Under the pieces are notes generated by a model, which was not told the origin of the DNA, did no database searches, and saw only the letters and a list, made by a program, of their open reading frames with translations. This document shows positions 1-12,240 of a DNA stretch of 64,000 nt, in pieces. A program made the position numbers and the translations under genes. The stretch covers positions 45,819 to 109,818 of the forward strand of contig JAVTVJ010000824.1 in assembly GCA_034509425.1 (NCBI GenBank), read 5' to 3'. Origin of the DNA: Eopsaltria australis. Lineage: Eukaryota > Chordata > Aves > Passeriformes > Petroicidae. Numbering within the stretch: position 1 is the stretch's first letter; every line of letters starts with the position of its first letter.

Positions 1-1440
1 TTTGTGCCATTTCTCATTTGTTTCTCTCCACCTTTGCTGTAGCCGCAGACTGTGTCAATGAGGAGCTCGGCTCTCGGGGACTTTAAACATATTAGAGGAT
101 CTCCCCTCAAAGTTTTCACTGCAGATCCCCCTTTCTTTCCCCTCTCTGGAGCTGCAGCAGCAATGTCTGTGTGCAGAGCTGGGGGCAGATCAGGGCTGGC
201 ACAGCAGCTCTGCCCAGGAGCAGCAGCACTTGGTGTTGCCAGTGCTGCTCCCGTGCCACTGGCCCTCGTGCTGCCCTCCTGGCCCTGCTGTTGCTGTAGG
301 GCCTGAGTGCTCTGGGGCTCGCTCACAGCCCTGGGGGTGGCAGTGCCGGGGCTGCAGCAGGGACAGGCCATGGGCACTGCTGGGGCAGCGCTGACGCCTC
401 AGGCCAGGGCCTGGGGGCTCCAGGCTCCTTGCCCAGGCTCTCTCAAGAACACGGCCAGGCCAATGCTCAGCACAGAAAAGCCCCGTCAGCAGCCCCAGGC
501 TGGCCGTGGGCAGGCTGGGGGCAAACAGCATGGCTGGGGCTCTGCAAGGTCCCTGGGGGAGATGGGAAGGAGCAGCAGAGCAGGGGCTGATCCATCCCCA
601 CTGCACTGGACAGCCCAGGGCAGCGTCCCAGAGCGTCCTCATGCACCTGCCAACAACATCCCCCCTCTGCAGCCCTGGCCTCTCCCCAGCTCACAGAGCT
701 GCTGCATCCTTGCAGGCACACACACGGCAGCACTGCCTCACCAGCCCCTGTTTGCATTGCACAGAGCAGGCGTGAGCACCCCATGGTGTAGGTGTAGGGA
801 CATGAACCTGAGGGAGCACAAATGCCATCAGCCCCTGGGGGCCACCAAGGGCTGGGGGACACCAGGGAAACCACTCAGGTTTGTCGTGGCCTCTGAAAGT
901 TTGTTCCCATCAGCTGTGAGTTTCCTGTCCCACTGCAGATGTTGTTGCTCAGAGCCAGGGCTGCCTGACAGCCACCCCCACACAGCCCTGAGCATTTCCT
1001 CAGCTTCACCTTTGCTTTCTTTCCTCTTTCCTGCTCCACATTTCTTCCTCTTGCCTATCCCTGTCCCCTCCCCTGCAAACAGCCCATCCCTGTTTGCCCT
1101 TTCCTCTCTGGCCCCACTCCCCATTTCAGTTCCTGACTTGGCACCATGGGAACGTCCCTTGGGGAGCAGGATCATCCTACAAGTGCTTCAGGAATTGTCT
1201 GCAGGCTCCTGCAGTGCCTCCTGCTGTTCCCTGGCCAGAGGCACCACAGGGGCCACATCTGGGCTGGTGTGTCTGGGTGTGGGGCTCCCTGTTCTGGGGC
1301 AGTGAGGAGGAGCTGCAGAGGCTCTGCAGGACTGACAGGATGGGCTTTGGGGCCTGTGTGGAGAAGCTGAGGCACCTGGGCTGCTGGAGCTTCTGAAGAG
1401 GAGGCCCAGGGCTCATCCTGCAACTGCTTCAAGGGTGCTC
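1..1440 (+). repeat. 3' flank of an olfactory receptor, duplicated copy 1
   Basis: No gene is supported here. The segment is closely similar to 21140-22597 (same orientation) and to 50613-52060 (reverse orientation). In those two copies it starts about 130 bp beyond the stop codon of an intact olfactory receptor. By position this is the 3' flank of a fourth receptor whose coding exon should lie just left of base 1. A long frame rich in Ala, Pro and Gly is open here and in the reverse copy but is broken in the 21-kb copy, so I do not call it coding. Confidence 0.75.
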
Positions 1441-2060
1441 TCAGAGAATCACAGAATCAGCCAGGCTGGAAAAGACCTTGGAGATCATTGAGTCCAGTCT
1501 GTGCCCTGACACCACCTTGTGTCCCCTGAGCCTCCTCTTCTCCAGGATAAACAACCTCAGCTCCCTCAGACACTCCTCACAGCACTTGTGTTCCAGACCC
1601 CTCACCAGCCTTCTTGCCCTTCTCTGGACACGCTCCAGCCCCTCCATGTCCTTCCTGAATTGGGGGCCCAGAACTGGACACAGCACTCAAGCTGTGGCCT
1701 CCCCAGTGCTGAGTCCAGGGGAAGAATCCCTGCCCTGCTCCTGCTGGCCACACCATTCCTGATCCAGGCCAGCTGCCATTGGCCTTCTTGGCCACGTGGG
1801 CACACTGCTGGCTCATGTCCAGCCTGCTGTCCATCAGTGCCCCCAGGTCCCTTTCTGCCTGGCCACTGTCCAGCCACTCTGTCCCCAGCCTGTAGCACTG
1901 CAGGGGTTGTTGTGGCCAAAGTGCAGGACCTGGCACTAGGTCTTGTTAAACCTCACCTTGTTGGATTTGGCCTCTGGCTCCAGCCTGTCCAGGTCTCTCT
2001 GCAGAGCTCTCCTACCCTCCAGGAGATCCACACTCACACCCAGCTTGGTGTCCCCATGGT
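1441..2060 (-). mobile_element. CR1 LINE, 3' end, 5'-truncated
   Basis: On the minus strand this reads as the 3' part of a chicken-repeat-1 LINE: the end of the reverse transcriptase frame, then the 3' tail next to the octamer-type end (around 1447-1465 on the plus strand). Truncated copies of this kind are the normal result of CR1 insertion. The same copy with the same 5' truncation occurs at 22598-23218 (-) and 49306-50612 (+), so all three descend from one insertion that was later duplicated. Its 5' edge abuts a 37-bp array. Confidence 0.85.
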
Positions 2061-2690
2061 TCCGTGAGGCCCCAGAATGTCACAACGGCCCCTTTGTTCT
2101 CCAAAGCCCTGCAGTGTCACAATGGTCTCTTGGTTCCATGGGGCCTCTCGGTGTCACAGTGTCTCTTTGTTGCAGTGCAGCAATGCTCTCCTTGGTTCCA
2201 TAGTGTCACAATGGCCTCTTGGTCCCAACAGCCATCACAGTGTCAAAATTATTTCCTTCATTCTACAAGTCCTTGTGGAGTCACTCTGGCTCCTTGGTTC
2301 CATAAAGCCCTGCAATGTCACAACGGCCCCATCATTACACGAGATCCTGCTCTGTCACAATTGTCTCTGTGGTTCCACAAGGCTCCACAATGTCACAGTG
2401 GTCCCTTGGTTCCATGAGGCCCCAGAGTGCCACAATGGACTCCTTGGTGGCTTAGTGTCACAATGGACCCCAGATCACACAAGATCCTGTAGTGTCACTA
2501 GGGACCCTTGGTTCTATGGACCATGGCAGTGTTACAATTGTTCCCTGCAGCGCAACAATGTCCCTTTGGTGTCCCTGCAGTGTCACAATGGCCCCTTGGT
2601 TCAACAAGTTCCCACACTGTTACAGCGGCCTCCATGGTTCTAGGAGGACCTAGAGTGTCACAATGGACTCCTGGGTTGCATTTATCCCAC
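2056..2690 (+). repeat. 37-bp tandem repeat array 1
   Basis: Degenerate tandem units of about 37 bp. The unit reads TGTCACAATGG, then YCYCTTGGTTCC, then ATGAGGCCCYGCAG. Individual units differ by substitutions and small indels. The unit length is not a multiple of three and it contains few stops, so short spurious reading frames run through it. The array directly follows the truncated 5' edge of the CR1. Confidence 0.9.
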
Positions 2691-3812
2691 AGTGTCCCTA
2701 TGGCCCTGTTGGAGGTTAAGCTTGCTCCTTTTGTGCTCTTTAACTCAGAGAATTTTCCCATCTGTTGCTGAAAGATTATAACCACCAGTACTTCAGAGAG
2801 ACAAAAGAAGTAGCCACGGAGAAGGTAGAGGAGTGCAGCTGCCTTTGCTGTCTCAGCTGAGGGGCATTCTCTTGGCAAGGGCAAAGATTCCCTGAGATTT
2901 TGGCCAGGTGCTGAGGGGTGTGCTCGGCTCCTCTCACGCTCTCGCTCTCAGCAATGGAGAAGGATGGTCGAGCTGTTGCTTCCTGGGGGAAGAATTCACT
3001 GACGCCACCAGAGCCCAGCCCTGCGCTGCTTCTCCTGCCGTGGGTGCGCCTGTGCTTGTGAGAGCAGCCATTCAACCAGGACCTTACTGGCGCCCTGCCT
3101 CACTGGAAAGGACCCTTGCCATCTGTTGGGACCCCTCTCCCTCCCCGTCTCCGAGGGCACGTCTGCCCAGCTATGTGTGGCAGGAGCGTGGCTGCCGCTG
3201 CTCAGCCCCGCTGCTTTCTGCCACTGCCTCGGGCTTTTCTGCACTCCACTGCAGCCCTGCACCCCCTGCCTGCCAGGACACCCCTGTGGCTCCTGCTACA
3301 GCTGCAGAGGGTCTCATACATTTCATTTACTACTTCAGGATCTGCTCATCCCTGCTGTCCCAGCCGCGGCCCAGTCACCGCGCCGAGGTTCTTCTGCAGC
3401 CCATTGTTCTCCATCCAGCCTGTCCGCCATTACCAGTGAGGGAGAGGCGGCCGAGCTCGCCCCACAGCGCCCCCTGCAGGCACAGGGGAATCATCACATC
3501 CCAGTGCCTGGCCATGAGCCACCAGCGCCCCTGCTGGCTGTGACCGGAACTGCACCAGAAGCACCTGCAGCCCAGAGGAGGCTGGGCCTGGGTTTGTGCT
3601 TCTGTTTGTTGTTGTTGTTACCATTGCTGCTGTTTGTTTGCCCTGTTCTCCATATACATACTGGAAAAGAACTGTTATTATTCCTTTCCTCATATCTTTG
3701 CCTGAAAGCCCCTTAATTTCAAAGTTCTAATAATTTGGAGAGAGGGGGGGTGATATTTTCCATTCTAAGGAGATTCCTGCCTTCCTTGGCAGACACCTGT
3801 CTTTCAAACGAG
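2691..3812 (+). other. probable decayed ERVL-type LTR region; no gene
   Basis: No coding gene is supported. Around 3735-3750 there is a polypurine-tract-like run (GGAGAGAGGGGGGG) followed by TGATATTTTCC. The stretch to 3812 (ending TGTCTTTCAAAC) resembles the ends of bird ERVL-like elements as I remember them. A short TTG run lies near 3606. I found no matching terminal repeats or target duplication, so the element boundaries are uncertain. Confidence 0.35.
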
Positions 3813-4281
3813 ACTCCTCACCAAGAGGAAAACTTCTCCTGGGCCTGTGTGCAGGCAGAGCCCTGAGGAGAGCAGGTGGGACATGGTGCAGTGGGCTGGG
3901 ACACGCAGCTGCAGAGCTCAGGGGACAAGGTTGTGATGCAGGGGACAGGGATGTCAGTGCCAGGTGGGCGATGTCAGACATGGTGAGGTTGGGGCTGAGG
4001 AGCAGCTTGTCCAAACAGGGTCAGCCTGCAAGGGGCTCATTCTTCTCTGTGCCCAGACCTCCTAAGGAGACATTCATCAACATGATTACTTAGGGAATGC
4101 TTCAATCACCTCTTCTCTGAACTGGAAAGTAGAAAAATATTCCATTGATTAAAAAACAGAAAAGTCACGAGGTGCACTTTGAAAACTTCCTCCTTAGGAG
4201 AACTCCGAACTAACTCCAATCAGCTGCACAAGCTCTGGAGACTTGAAGACAACTGAAGAAAGACAAAGAGTTCCTGAGGGT
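3813..4281 (-). repeat. duplicated block E, inverted copy
   Basis: This is the reverse complement of about 7440-7910 and is also related to 26900-27390. The match is clear over the segments around 3830-3960 and 4190-4275. Short open frames begin at a shared position in the copies, but their composition is simple (Ser, Pro, Leu) and I see no known domain. It ends at the GGGT target duplication of the solo LTR. Confidence 0.75.
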
Positions 4282-4964
4282 TGTTATAATTAAAAGTGGG
4301 AAATTTGTGCCCGAATATGTAATATCAAAATGTAATAAATAAAAGGGGTTTTTTAGTTGCAACCAGCTTTAGAACAAGCAGAGCCTGCCCGAGAAAAGAG
4401 TTGTGGCCTCGCCCGGGAACTGATTTACATTCCAAAAACAGTACTACAGAAGATGACGACGCATCGAGAAAACATTAAGCTGGCTCCAAATGTCTGCATT
4501 TTTTAAGAAGAATTTCCTGGCAAAGCTGATGGCAAAACTGATCAACCATCTCCGAAAGATCCCCACCCAGTCCAGGTGCTAACGACCAGATCAGACCAGG
4601 ATAAGGACCATCATGAACCATCAGATAGCATCCCCGGATGGTGAAAAATCAATCAAGCACAGGATGCGTTTTGTCCACCTCAGTTTCATGAATAGCATGC
4701 TTCATGAATATGCTGAGTGACAGAAATAATGCTCAAAATCCAGACTTTTCGGTCAAAACTGTATATAAACCAACCGTTGGAAGCAGTCGGCGTGAACGGA
4801 GGGAGGTCTGATGCAATAGAGGTCAGACCTGCGTTCACCCAGTTCCAACCGCGGGCTTGGCACCGTCTCCCTTTTTGATCATGGCATTGCGTGTTCGAAA
4901 CTCTCGGACACGAAATAAATTTTATATTTGTTTTACCATAAATTGGGCATATTTATTTATAACA
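4282..4964 (+). mobile_element. solo LTR with 4-bp target duplication
   Basis: A complete 683-bp LTR. It begins TGTTATAA and ends TTATAACA, a perfect 8-bp terminal inverted repeat with the canonical TG...CA ends. It is flanked by GGGT at 4278-4281 and again at 4965-4968. Inside are a TATA box (TATATAAA, 4762-4769) and a polyadenylation signal (AATAAA, 4914-4919), both on the plus strand and in promoter-then-R order. A 4-bp duplication suits a gammaretrovirus-like (class I) integrase. No internal genes remain, as expected after LTR-LTR recombination. Confidence 0.92.
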
Positions 4965-4968
4965 GGGT

Positions 4969-5607
4969 GATACAAGGGTCTTGGGATTTTAAGGGTTAGT
5001 CAATGATTGTGAGTATTGCCAAATTTTGCAGCTGCTTACTGGACAATACATACTGTTTGCTCATGCTTGCCAAGCAGAAAAGAAAGGTGTAAGGCAGGTG
5101 CAAGCCGTTGATGAGAGGAAGAAGACCGTGACCAAAGATCCTGCTTTTGGATCCTGAAACTGGTTTTGGCCAGCTCTAAGGTTGGGAGTTGGGCCAAGAT
5201 CTCAGAGAATATGTGCAAGGAGGCAAGGTGACCCCAAGGAAGACTCATTACTTCATCCCAGAAACCCCAGCCCATGACAATTAGGAGGCACTGAGCAGGC
5301 ACGAGCATATGGAAATGACTTTTGAACTCATGATAATATGAAGCAGAGATAGGTAGTGAATATGTATGAATGTATTGTGTAATCCAATGCATATGTAACC
5401 TGTAACCAAACACATACCAAGCTGAAAGCCACTGACAGAGCGCAAGTTTCTGGAGGAGTGATCCCCTTTGCGCCAGGCACTGTATTAAAACATACCTACC
5501 CTCTAACTACTAAGTTTTGGGGTCTTTTCTGCGCCTCAGATGAATGCTGCTTCTTAATGCTCCCTTGGTGTCAAGCAGTTTGTTTTATTTTTACTGATAT
5601 GTGGTAA
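4969..5607 (+). mobile_element. LTR-like remnant(s) before a 37-bp array
   Basis: No gene. The part around 5450-5545 looks like an LTR R-U5 (ATTAAA near 5480, ending in GCGCCTCA). From about 5545 to 5605 it matches the LTR end at 30723-30796 (both contain GCTGCTTCTTAATGCTCCC). I could not find target duplications, so this may be two LTR pieces fused together. Confidence 0.4.
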
Positions 5608-7020
5608 CGGTGTCACAATGGACCCTTGGTTCCATGATGCCCCACAGTGTCACAATGATTTCCTTGTCTCTGTAGTGTCACAATTGGACTCCTGGTTACA
5701 TGAGACCCCAAAGTGTCACAATGGATCCTTGTTTCCATAAGGTCTCACTGTCTCACAATATTCTCATCAGTTCAATAAGGCCCCACATGGTCTGCTTGCC
5801 TCTGCAGTTTTAAAATGGCCCTTGGTTCCTTGAAGCCCTGCAGTGTCACACTGGCCCTTGGTTATACAGGACCCCACAGTGTCACAATGATCCCCTTGCC
5901 TTCACGAGGCCCTGAAGTGTCATAATGGTCTCCATGGTTCCATGAGGCCCTGAAGTGTCACAATGGCCCCTTGGTTCTATGGGACCCCAGAGTGTCACAA
6001 TGGTCTCTTTGGTTCTATGGGGCCCTGGAATGTCCCAATGGTCTCCTTTGTTCTGCAGTATCACAATGGACCCTTGGTTACACGAGGCCCCGAGGAGTCA
6101 CAATGGACTGTTGGTTCCAAGGGGATCAGCAGAGTCACAATGGTATCCTTGGTTCCCCACTGTCACAATGGGCTCTGGATTTCATGATGCCCTGTGGTGT
6201 CATAAAGGCCCCTTGGTTCCATGAGGCTGCGTTTTGTCACAGTGGTGTCCTTGGTTCCATGGGACCACAATGATCCCCTTGGTTCAACGAGTCCATGCAG
6301 CCTAACAATGGTCCCTTGGTTACACGCGGCCCCGCAGTGTCACAACTGATTCCATTGATTCCATGAAGGTCTGCATTGTCACAATGGTCTCCTTGCTTCC
6401 ATGGGGCCCTGTAGGAGTGCAATGGTCTCCTTGGTTCCACAGTGTCACAGTGGCCCATTGGTTCCATGGGGCCCCTACAAATCACAATGGGCTCCTTGTT
6501 TCCAACAGCCCCCAGAGTGCCAAGTGTTCCAAGGGGCCCTGCAGAGTCACACGTGGCTCCTCGGTTCCATGAGGCCCAACACTGTCCCTTGGTTACACAA
6601 GGCCCCACAGTGTCATAATGGCCCGTGGGTTCTGTGGGGCCCTACAGTATCACAATGGATTCCATGGGTCCATGAGACCCCCTAGTATCACACTGGTCCT
6701 TACAAGGGGCCATTCAGTGTCACAATGGACCACCTGGTTCCATTGGCCTCTGCTGGGTCACAGCGGTTCCATGATTCCATGAGCCCTTGCAATGTCACAA
6801 TGCCTTCTTCATTCCGCAAAGTTCTAAAATGTCACAATGGCCCCTCAGCTCCATTCGACCCTGCGGTGTCACAATGGCTCCTTTCTGACACTATGAGCTA
6901 CACAGAGTCACCATGGACCCTTGGTTCAATGGGGTTCCAGAGTTTCACAATGGCCTCCTTGATTCCACGAACTGCCTCAGTGTCACACTGGCCCTTGGTT
7001 CCAGGAGGATCTGCAGTGTC
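5608..7020 (+). repeat. 37-bp tandem repeat array 2
   Basis: About 1.4 kb of the 37-bp unit family, for example the clear 37-nt unit starting at 5957. It starts directly at the end of an LTR-like sequence, the same arrangement as array 10 at 30797. It is closely similar to 31080-31900, so these two arrays are themselves duplicates. Confidence 0.9.
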
Positions 7021-7930
7021 CCCCAGGTTGATGCCATTTGTCCTTGCTGCCCCTCCCATCCCCCTGCCCCACAAACAGCCCCAAGGCACCCGGGAGGGAC
7101 AGGCCCTGCTGTGCCAGGCCTGGCCTCAGGCCTTGGCCTTTCTGCTTCCTCCAGCCAAGCCAGGCCTTTCTCAGCATTGCACTTCCCTGCTCACAGCCTT
7201 TGGCTCCCTGCAATCCTGGCCTCAAGGATCTGCTCTCACCAGTCCCTGCGCAGCCTTTGCCACTCCCTGCCCTCACTGGGGCCCATTGATGCTGCAAGGC
7301 ACTTGGAGTTTTGCTTCTGACTCCTTGAGCAGCTTCTTCATCCTTCTTTCAGTGCCTGAGGCTCCTGCACTCAGCCCCAAATCCACTGTGGGGCTGATTA
7401 AAATCCAGAAATCCCTCAGAAGCTCCTTGTCTTCCTTCAGTTGTCTTCAAGTCTCCAGGGCTTGTTCACCTGATTGGAGTAAGTTTGGAGTTCTCCTAAG
7501 GAGGGAGATTTCAAAGTGTACTGCATGACATTTTTGGTTTTTAATCAAGGCAGTAGTTTTTTCTTTAAGTTCAGGGAAGAGGTTTATAAAGCATTCCCCA
7601 AGTGATGTTGATGCTGAATGTGTCCTTAGGAGGTCTGGGCACAGAGAAGAATGAGCCCCTTGCAGGCTGACCCTTGTCTGGACAAGCTGCTCCTCAGCCC
7701 CAACCTCACCATGTCTGACATCCCCCACCTGGCACTGCCATCCCTGTCCCCTGCATCACAACCTTGTCCCCTGAGCTCTGCAGCTGCGTGTCCCAGCCCA
7801 TTGCACCATGTCCCACCTGCTCTCCTCAGGGCTCTGCCTGCACACAGGGTCAGGAGAAGTTTTCCTGTTGGTGAGGAAAGAATGGAAAAGCCTGAGCAGG
7901 TTTCCTGAACAACAAACCCCACTCAGGAAC
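7021..7930 (+). repeat. duplicated block E, direct copy
   Basis: No gene is supported. This is a paralogue of 26630-27390 (same orientation); its right part matches 3813-4281 in reverse. The first 300 bases, rich in Pro/Ser/Leu codons, are also shared with the 26-kb copy. It joins a 37-bp array on both sides. Confidence 0.75.
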
Positions 7931-7964
7931 CACATTGCAGGGCCTCATGGCAATTCTGGTATTT

Positions 7965-8415
7965 TGGACATTTGGTGACAGCAGAGGCTCATAGAACAAA
8001 GGGTCCATTGTGATGCAGCAGAACCCCATGGAACCAAAAGTTCATTGTATCAGAGCAAGGCCTCATGGGACCAAGAAGACCACCTCTGACAGCATGAAAT
8101 CTCATGGAACCAAAAGTCCATTATGACACAGCAAGGCCACATGGAGCCAAGGGGCCATTGTGACATTGCAGGGCCCCATGGAATCAAGGGGACAATAGTG
8201 ACACTGTGGGACTCCATGGGATGAATGGCCCATTCTGACACTGTGGATCCAAGGAAGCCATTGTCACACTACAGGACATCATGGAACCAAGGACACCATT
8301 GTTACATGACCGGACATCATGGAACCAAGGAGGCCATTGTGAGCCAGTGGGGCCTCGTGGAACCATGGAGACCATTGTGACACTTGGACACCTTGTTGAA
8401 CCGGAGGACCATTCT
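7965..8415 (-). repeat. 37-bp tandem repeat array 3
   Basis: The 37-bp units read on the minus strand; the plus strand shows the complement CCATTGTGACA. About 12 units, fairly diverged. Confidence 0.85.
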
Positions 8416-9189
8416 GGCATGTTATGAATAGATATGAGAGATTAGGAGAGTCCCTGCCTTTTGCCCAGGCCTCCAGCAGCAGGCATTAGCCTCTTTGGGG
8501 CAGCCAGCTCTCCAAAACCCACTCTTGGTCACAAGTTCTTTAATAATGGCCAAATCAATCTACTATAGAATGAATTATTTATTTAATGGACACAAAACTA
8601 ACAGACATAAGACTTTAAACAGACTCTTTACTACACAGGACTAAACCAAAAAGAACTACTAGTAGGTGATGTACAGTGCACAATAAGGCACCTTTTTCCA
8701 CGCTAGCAAAGAAATAGTATAGATTAAGATTCAATGTATCTTATCACCCATTTGCTGGTGGGGCACACATCAAAATCCTTTCCCTAAGTTTCTGGAAAAA
8801 GAAAAATGAAGACATGTCCAAGCTTTGGGGAGTAGCCATCTTACACGTTCCCAGGGAATGTGGAAGAGGCTCCTACATCCGAGATAATCTGTATTACTTT
8901 TATAGTTGTAAAGACAAGTGACGTTTGTCAAATGATATTTCTTTTCCTTGTATCTCTTCCCACATCTGCTCTCCCTACCAAGGTGCTGATTCTTGGTAGG
9001 CTGCAGACCTTTTGGCACCAGGAGATGATCCCTTGCTGGGCTTTTGACCCACCTGGGTTATCTCTCCCTTCTGCACCAGCCATCTGTTGTAGGGGGGGTG
9101 TGGGTGTTAGGAAGTCCTGCCACACTATCCAAGGTGTTTGCAAATGAAAATATTCTGCTCATAGTCACAGAAAATCACAAGAAGACAAG
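8416..9189. other. unannotated, AT-richer stretch
   Basis: No gene. The base composition (TTATTTATTTAATGG near 8575, and other A/T runs) suggests an old LTR or LINE remnant, but I cannot identify ends, a promoter or a domain. Confidence 0.4.
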
Positions 9190-9985
9190 GCAGCCAGACC
9201 TGTCTCTCCTGGCTACTTTGGTCTAGGGGCAATCTTTGGATAGATGGAATTTTGGTGGCCAAATACCAATTTCAGCTGTGGGCATCAGGACGAGAATGAT
9301 GGTTCCTTTCCATAGGAAGGAAAGCAGACCCACAGTGATTTGGGGGCAGATGAGAGGCAGCCACCAAGGGCCAAGGGAAGCCAGACCTGTCTATCCTGGC
9401 AGCTTTAGTGTGGGAGAAATCCTTGGATATACGGACTTTGGGATGTAGACTGTCAGTTTTGGCCATGGGCACCTTGAAGAGGACAGTTTTCTTCCACTTT
9501 GGCAGAAAGCATGGAGCCCCAGTGTTTGGTTGTAGATAAGACAGCCCTTGGGAGGCCAAGCCTCCCACTGATCTCTCCTGGCAGCTTTTGTCCAGGAGCA
9601 ATCCTTGGATAGATGGAATTTGGGAGGTCAAATCCCAGTTTTGGCCATACCCCCAGGACAAGAAGGCTGGTTCTTTTCCATAGGAAGGAAGACACAGAGC
9701 CCCAGTGTTTCAGGGGCAGAGGTGAGGTGACCACCAAAGGCCAAGGCCAGCAAGAGCTGTCTGTCCTGGCAGCTTTTGTCTGGAAAAAGCCCTTTTACAT
9801 AGGGATTTTTTGGGGGGAGTACCAATTTTGGCCATGGGCTCCTGGAGGAGAAGGACAGTTCTTTTCCAGAGGAAGGAAAGTACAGAGCCCCAGTGCTCCA
9901 GGGGCTGATGAGAGGCAGCTGTCCACATGCCAAGGTCAGCCAGACCTGTCAGGCAGCCCCTGGGAGGCCAAACAGCCAGACCTGT
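9190..9985 (-). repeat. ~188-bp satellite array, copy a
   Basis: About four tandem units of 188-190 bp in minus orientation. A landmark is CAGACCTGTCT near 9193 and again near 9382, a spacing of 189 bp. The same unit in plus orientation fills 14765-15775. It ends in a conserved 60-bp junction with the 37-bp array that follows. Confidence 0.85.
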
Positions 9986-11655
9986 TCCATGTTCCCTTGG
10001 TTCCATGGGGCCCCACAGTGTCATTATGGTCTCCACTGATCCATGGTGCCTCACAGGATCACAATGGACCTTTGGTTACATGAGGTCCTGCACTGTTACA
10101 TGAATCCTTAGTTCCCTGGAGCCCTGCAGTATCACCATGGTCTCCTTAGTTCAATGGTGCCACACTGCCACAATTGCCCCTTGGCCTGATGAGACCCCAG
10201 AGTGTCACAATGGTTCCTTGCTTCCATGAGGCCTTGTAGTGTCACAAGGGACTCCTTGGTTTCATGGGGCTGCAAAGTGTCACAATGGCCCCTTTGTACA
10301 ATGAGGCCTGTAGTGTCACAATGGTTTCCATGATTCCATAAGGCCCTGCAGTGTCAAAATCAACCCTTGGTTCCATGGGTCCCCTCATTTTCACAATGGC
10401 CACTCAGTTCCATTGAGCCCCACTGTTTCACTGTGGCCCCCTTGGTTTCACAAGGCCCTGAAAAGCCACAATGTCCCTGAAGTACCACAATGTCCCTTTG
10501 GTTTAACAAGGCCTCAGAGTGTCACAATGGTCTCCATGGTTTCATGAGGCTCTGCTGCGTCAGAATGGGCCCATGGTTCTGCAGTGTAAGAATGCTCTGT
10601 TCGTCCCTTAGAGCCTCACAGTGTCAGTATTCTGCCCTTGGTTCCATGAGGCCCTGCAGTGACAAAATGGACCTTTGGTTCCATGAGGCCTCGGTGTCAC
10701 AATGGTCTCCATGGTTCCATGAGGCCCCACTGGTTCACAATGGCCTCCTTGGTTCCATCATGTCCTGTAGTGTCACAATGGCCTCCTTGGCTCCACAGTG
10801 ACAGAATGGACCCTTCATCCCATGGAGCCCCTCACTGTCACAGTGGTCCCCTTGATTCCATGAGGCCCTGCTGTGCTACAATGGCCCTGTGGTTCCAGTG
10901 GGTCCCAAAGTGTCCTAATAGTGTCCATTGTTCCATGAGGCCCTGTGGAGTCACTGTGGTCCCCTTGATTCCACAGAGCCCAGAATGTAACAGTGGACCT
11001 GTGGTTCCATGAGGTTCCTCAGTCACAAGGGTCTCCTTGGATCCACAGTGTCACAATGGCCCCTTGGCTCCATGTGGCCCTGCCGAGTCACAGTGGCTCA
11101 TGGTTCCATGAGGCCACACGGTGTCACAATGGATCCTTGGTTCCATGAGGCCTTGCTGAGTCACAATGGGCTTCTGGTTCCAGGAGCTTTCATATTATCA
11201 ACAATGGTCTCCTTGGTTCTGCAGTGTCACCATGGATCCTTGGATCTGCATTGTCACAATGGCCCCTTTGTTCCATGCAGCCCCATTGTGTCACAATGGA
11301 TCCTTGGTTCCACAAGGCCCTGCAGTGTCACAATGGCCTCTTGGTTCCATGAGTTTCCGTACTGTCAACAATGGTTCCATGGCTCCATCGAGGCCTTGCT
11401 GTGTCCAAATGTACCCCTGATTACACAAAGTCTTTCTCTGTCACGATGTACTTTTGGTTCAAAAATCTTTCTCAGAGTCACAGTGATCACCATGGATCCA
11501 CAGTGTCACAATGGACCATTGGTTCCATGTGGCCCCAATGTTGCAAAATGGATTTTGGTTCCACGCATCCCTACAGTGTCACAAAGGACTTTTAGTTCCA
11601 TCAAGCTCTGAACAGTCAACAATGGTCTCCTTGGTTCCATGAGCTTCCACATTTA
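9986..11655 (+). repeat. 37-bp tandem repeat array 4
   Basis: About 1.7 kb of 37-bp units, entered directly from the ~188-bp satellite. Some units contain CATGGTTCCATG-type self-complementary cores. There is no coding evidence; the apparent frames of up to 200 codons follow the repeat. Confidence 0.9.
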
Positions 11656-11930
11656 TGTATTTTCTCCTTACTAATTATTAATGTAAGTTATTCTTAATTT
11701 TTATTATTGAATTATTACATTCATTAGTTGTAATTACTTCATATTTATAAGGATATTGTTTTCTATTTTATTACCCAATTTATATATTTAAACACAAATC
11801 TATGCATTTTCTGGAACAAAAGAACTTCATGTTCATTGGTTCTAAGTAATGTGATTCCCTTCATTAATTAATTAACCTGTATTGGTTATTGATTTCTCCA
11901 TCTTTGTGCTAATTAGTCCTAATTGAGACC
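11656..11930. other. AT-rich spacer
   Basis: Strongly AT-rich sequence with ATTAATTAATTAA-like runs (around 11865). No gene or element was recognised. It separates the 37-bp array from a GC-rich island. Confidence 0.6.
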
Positions 11931-12240
11931 TTTTGCAATCTTTTTTACCGTCTTTTTCTCAGACAGGGTCAAGGAGTGCAATTCGGGGTGCATGGAGACA
12001 TTTCTGGGACACATCTGGGGCAGTTTTGGGTCTGCGGAGGGAATTTAGAGGTTCCTTGAGGGTCTGGAGGACACTTGGGGGGCCGAGTGGGCTCTGGGGG
12101 GCACTCAGGGATCCTGAGGGAAAGTCTGGGGTTGGGAGCGGCCCTTGAGGGTCCAGGGGGGCCCTTGGAGGTCAGGGAGGGGAATTTGGGGCCCTGCGGG
12201 GTCCGGGCGGGCCCTTGGGGGCTCTGACGGGGCTCTCTGC
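11931..12240. other. G-rich degenerate repeat region
   Basis: No gene. Loose repeats around the theme GGGGGCCCTTGGGGG and CTCAGGGATCCTGAGGG. It forms the left shoulder of the GC-rich island. Confidence 0.45.

Noticed and set aside
307..1305. 330-codon open frame in the OR 3' flank, also open in the inverted copy
   Set aside because: The apparent start is GTG, the composition is Ala/Pro/Gly/Ser-rich, no domain is visible, and the copy at 21.5 kb is frame-shifted. It is explained by GC-rich duplicated sequence.
5955..6685. Many overlapping frames of 60-120 codons reading SQWPLGSMGP-like text
   Set aside because: They are translations of the 37-bp repeat, whose phase rotates; the same phrases occur in all frames and all arrays.
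5608..7020. Possible CRISPR-like array (repeat size near 37 bp)
   Set aside because: The units are tandem without unique spacers and the host is a vertebrate.
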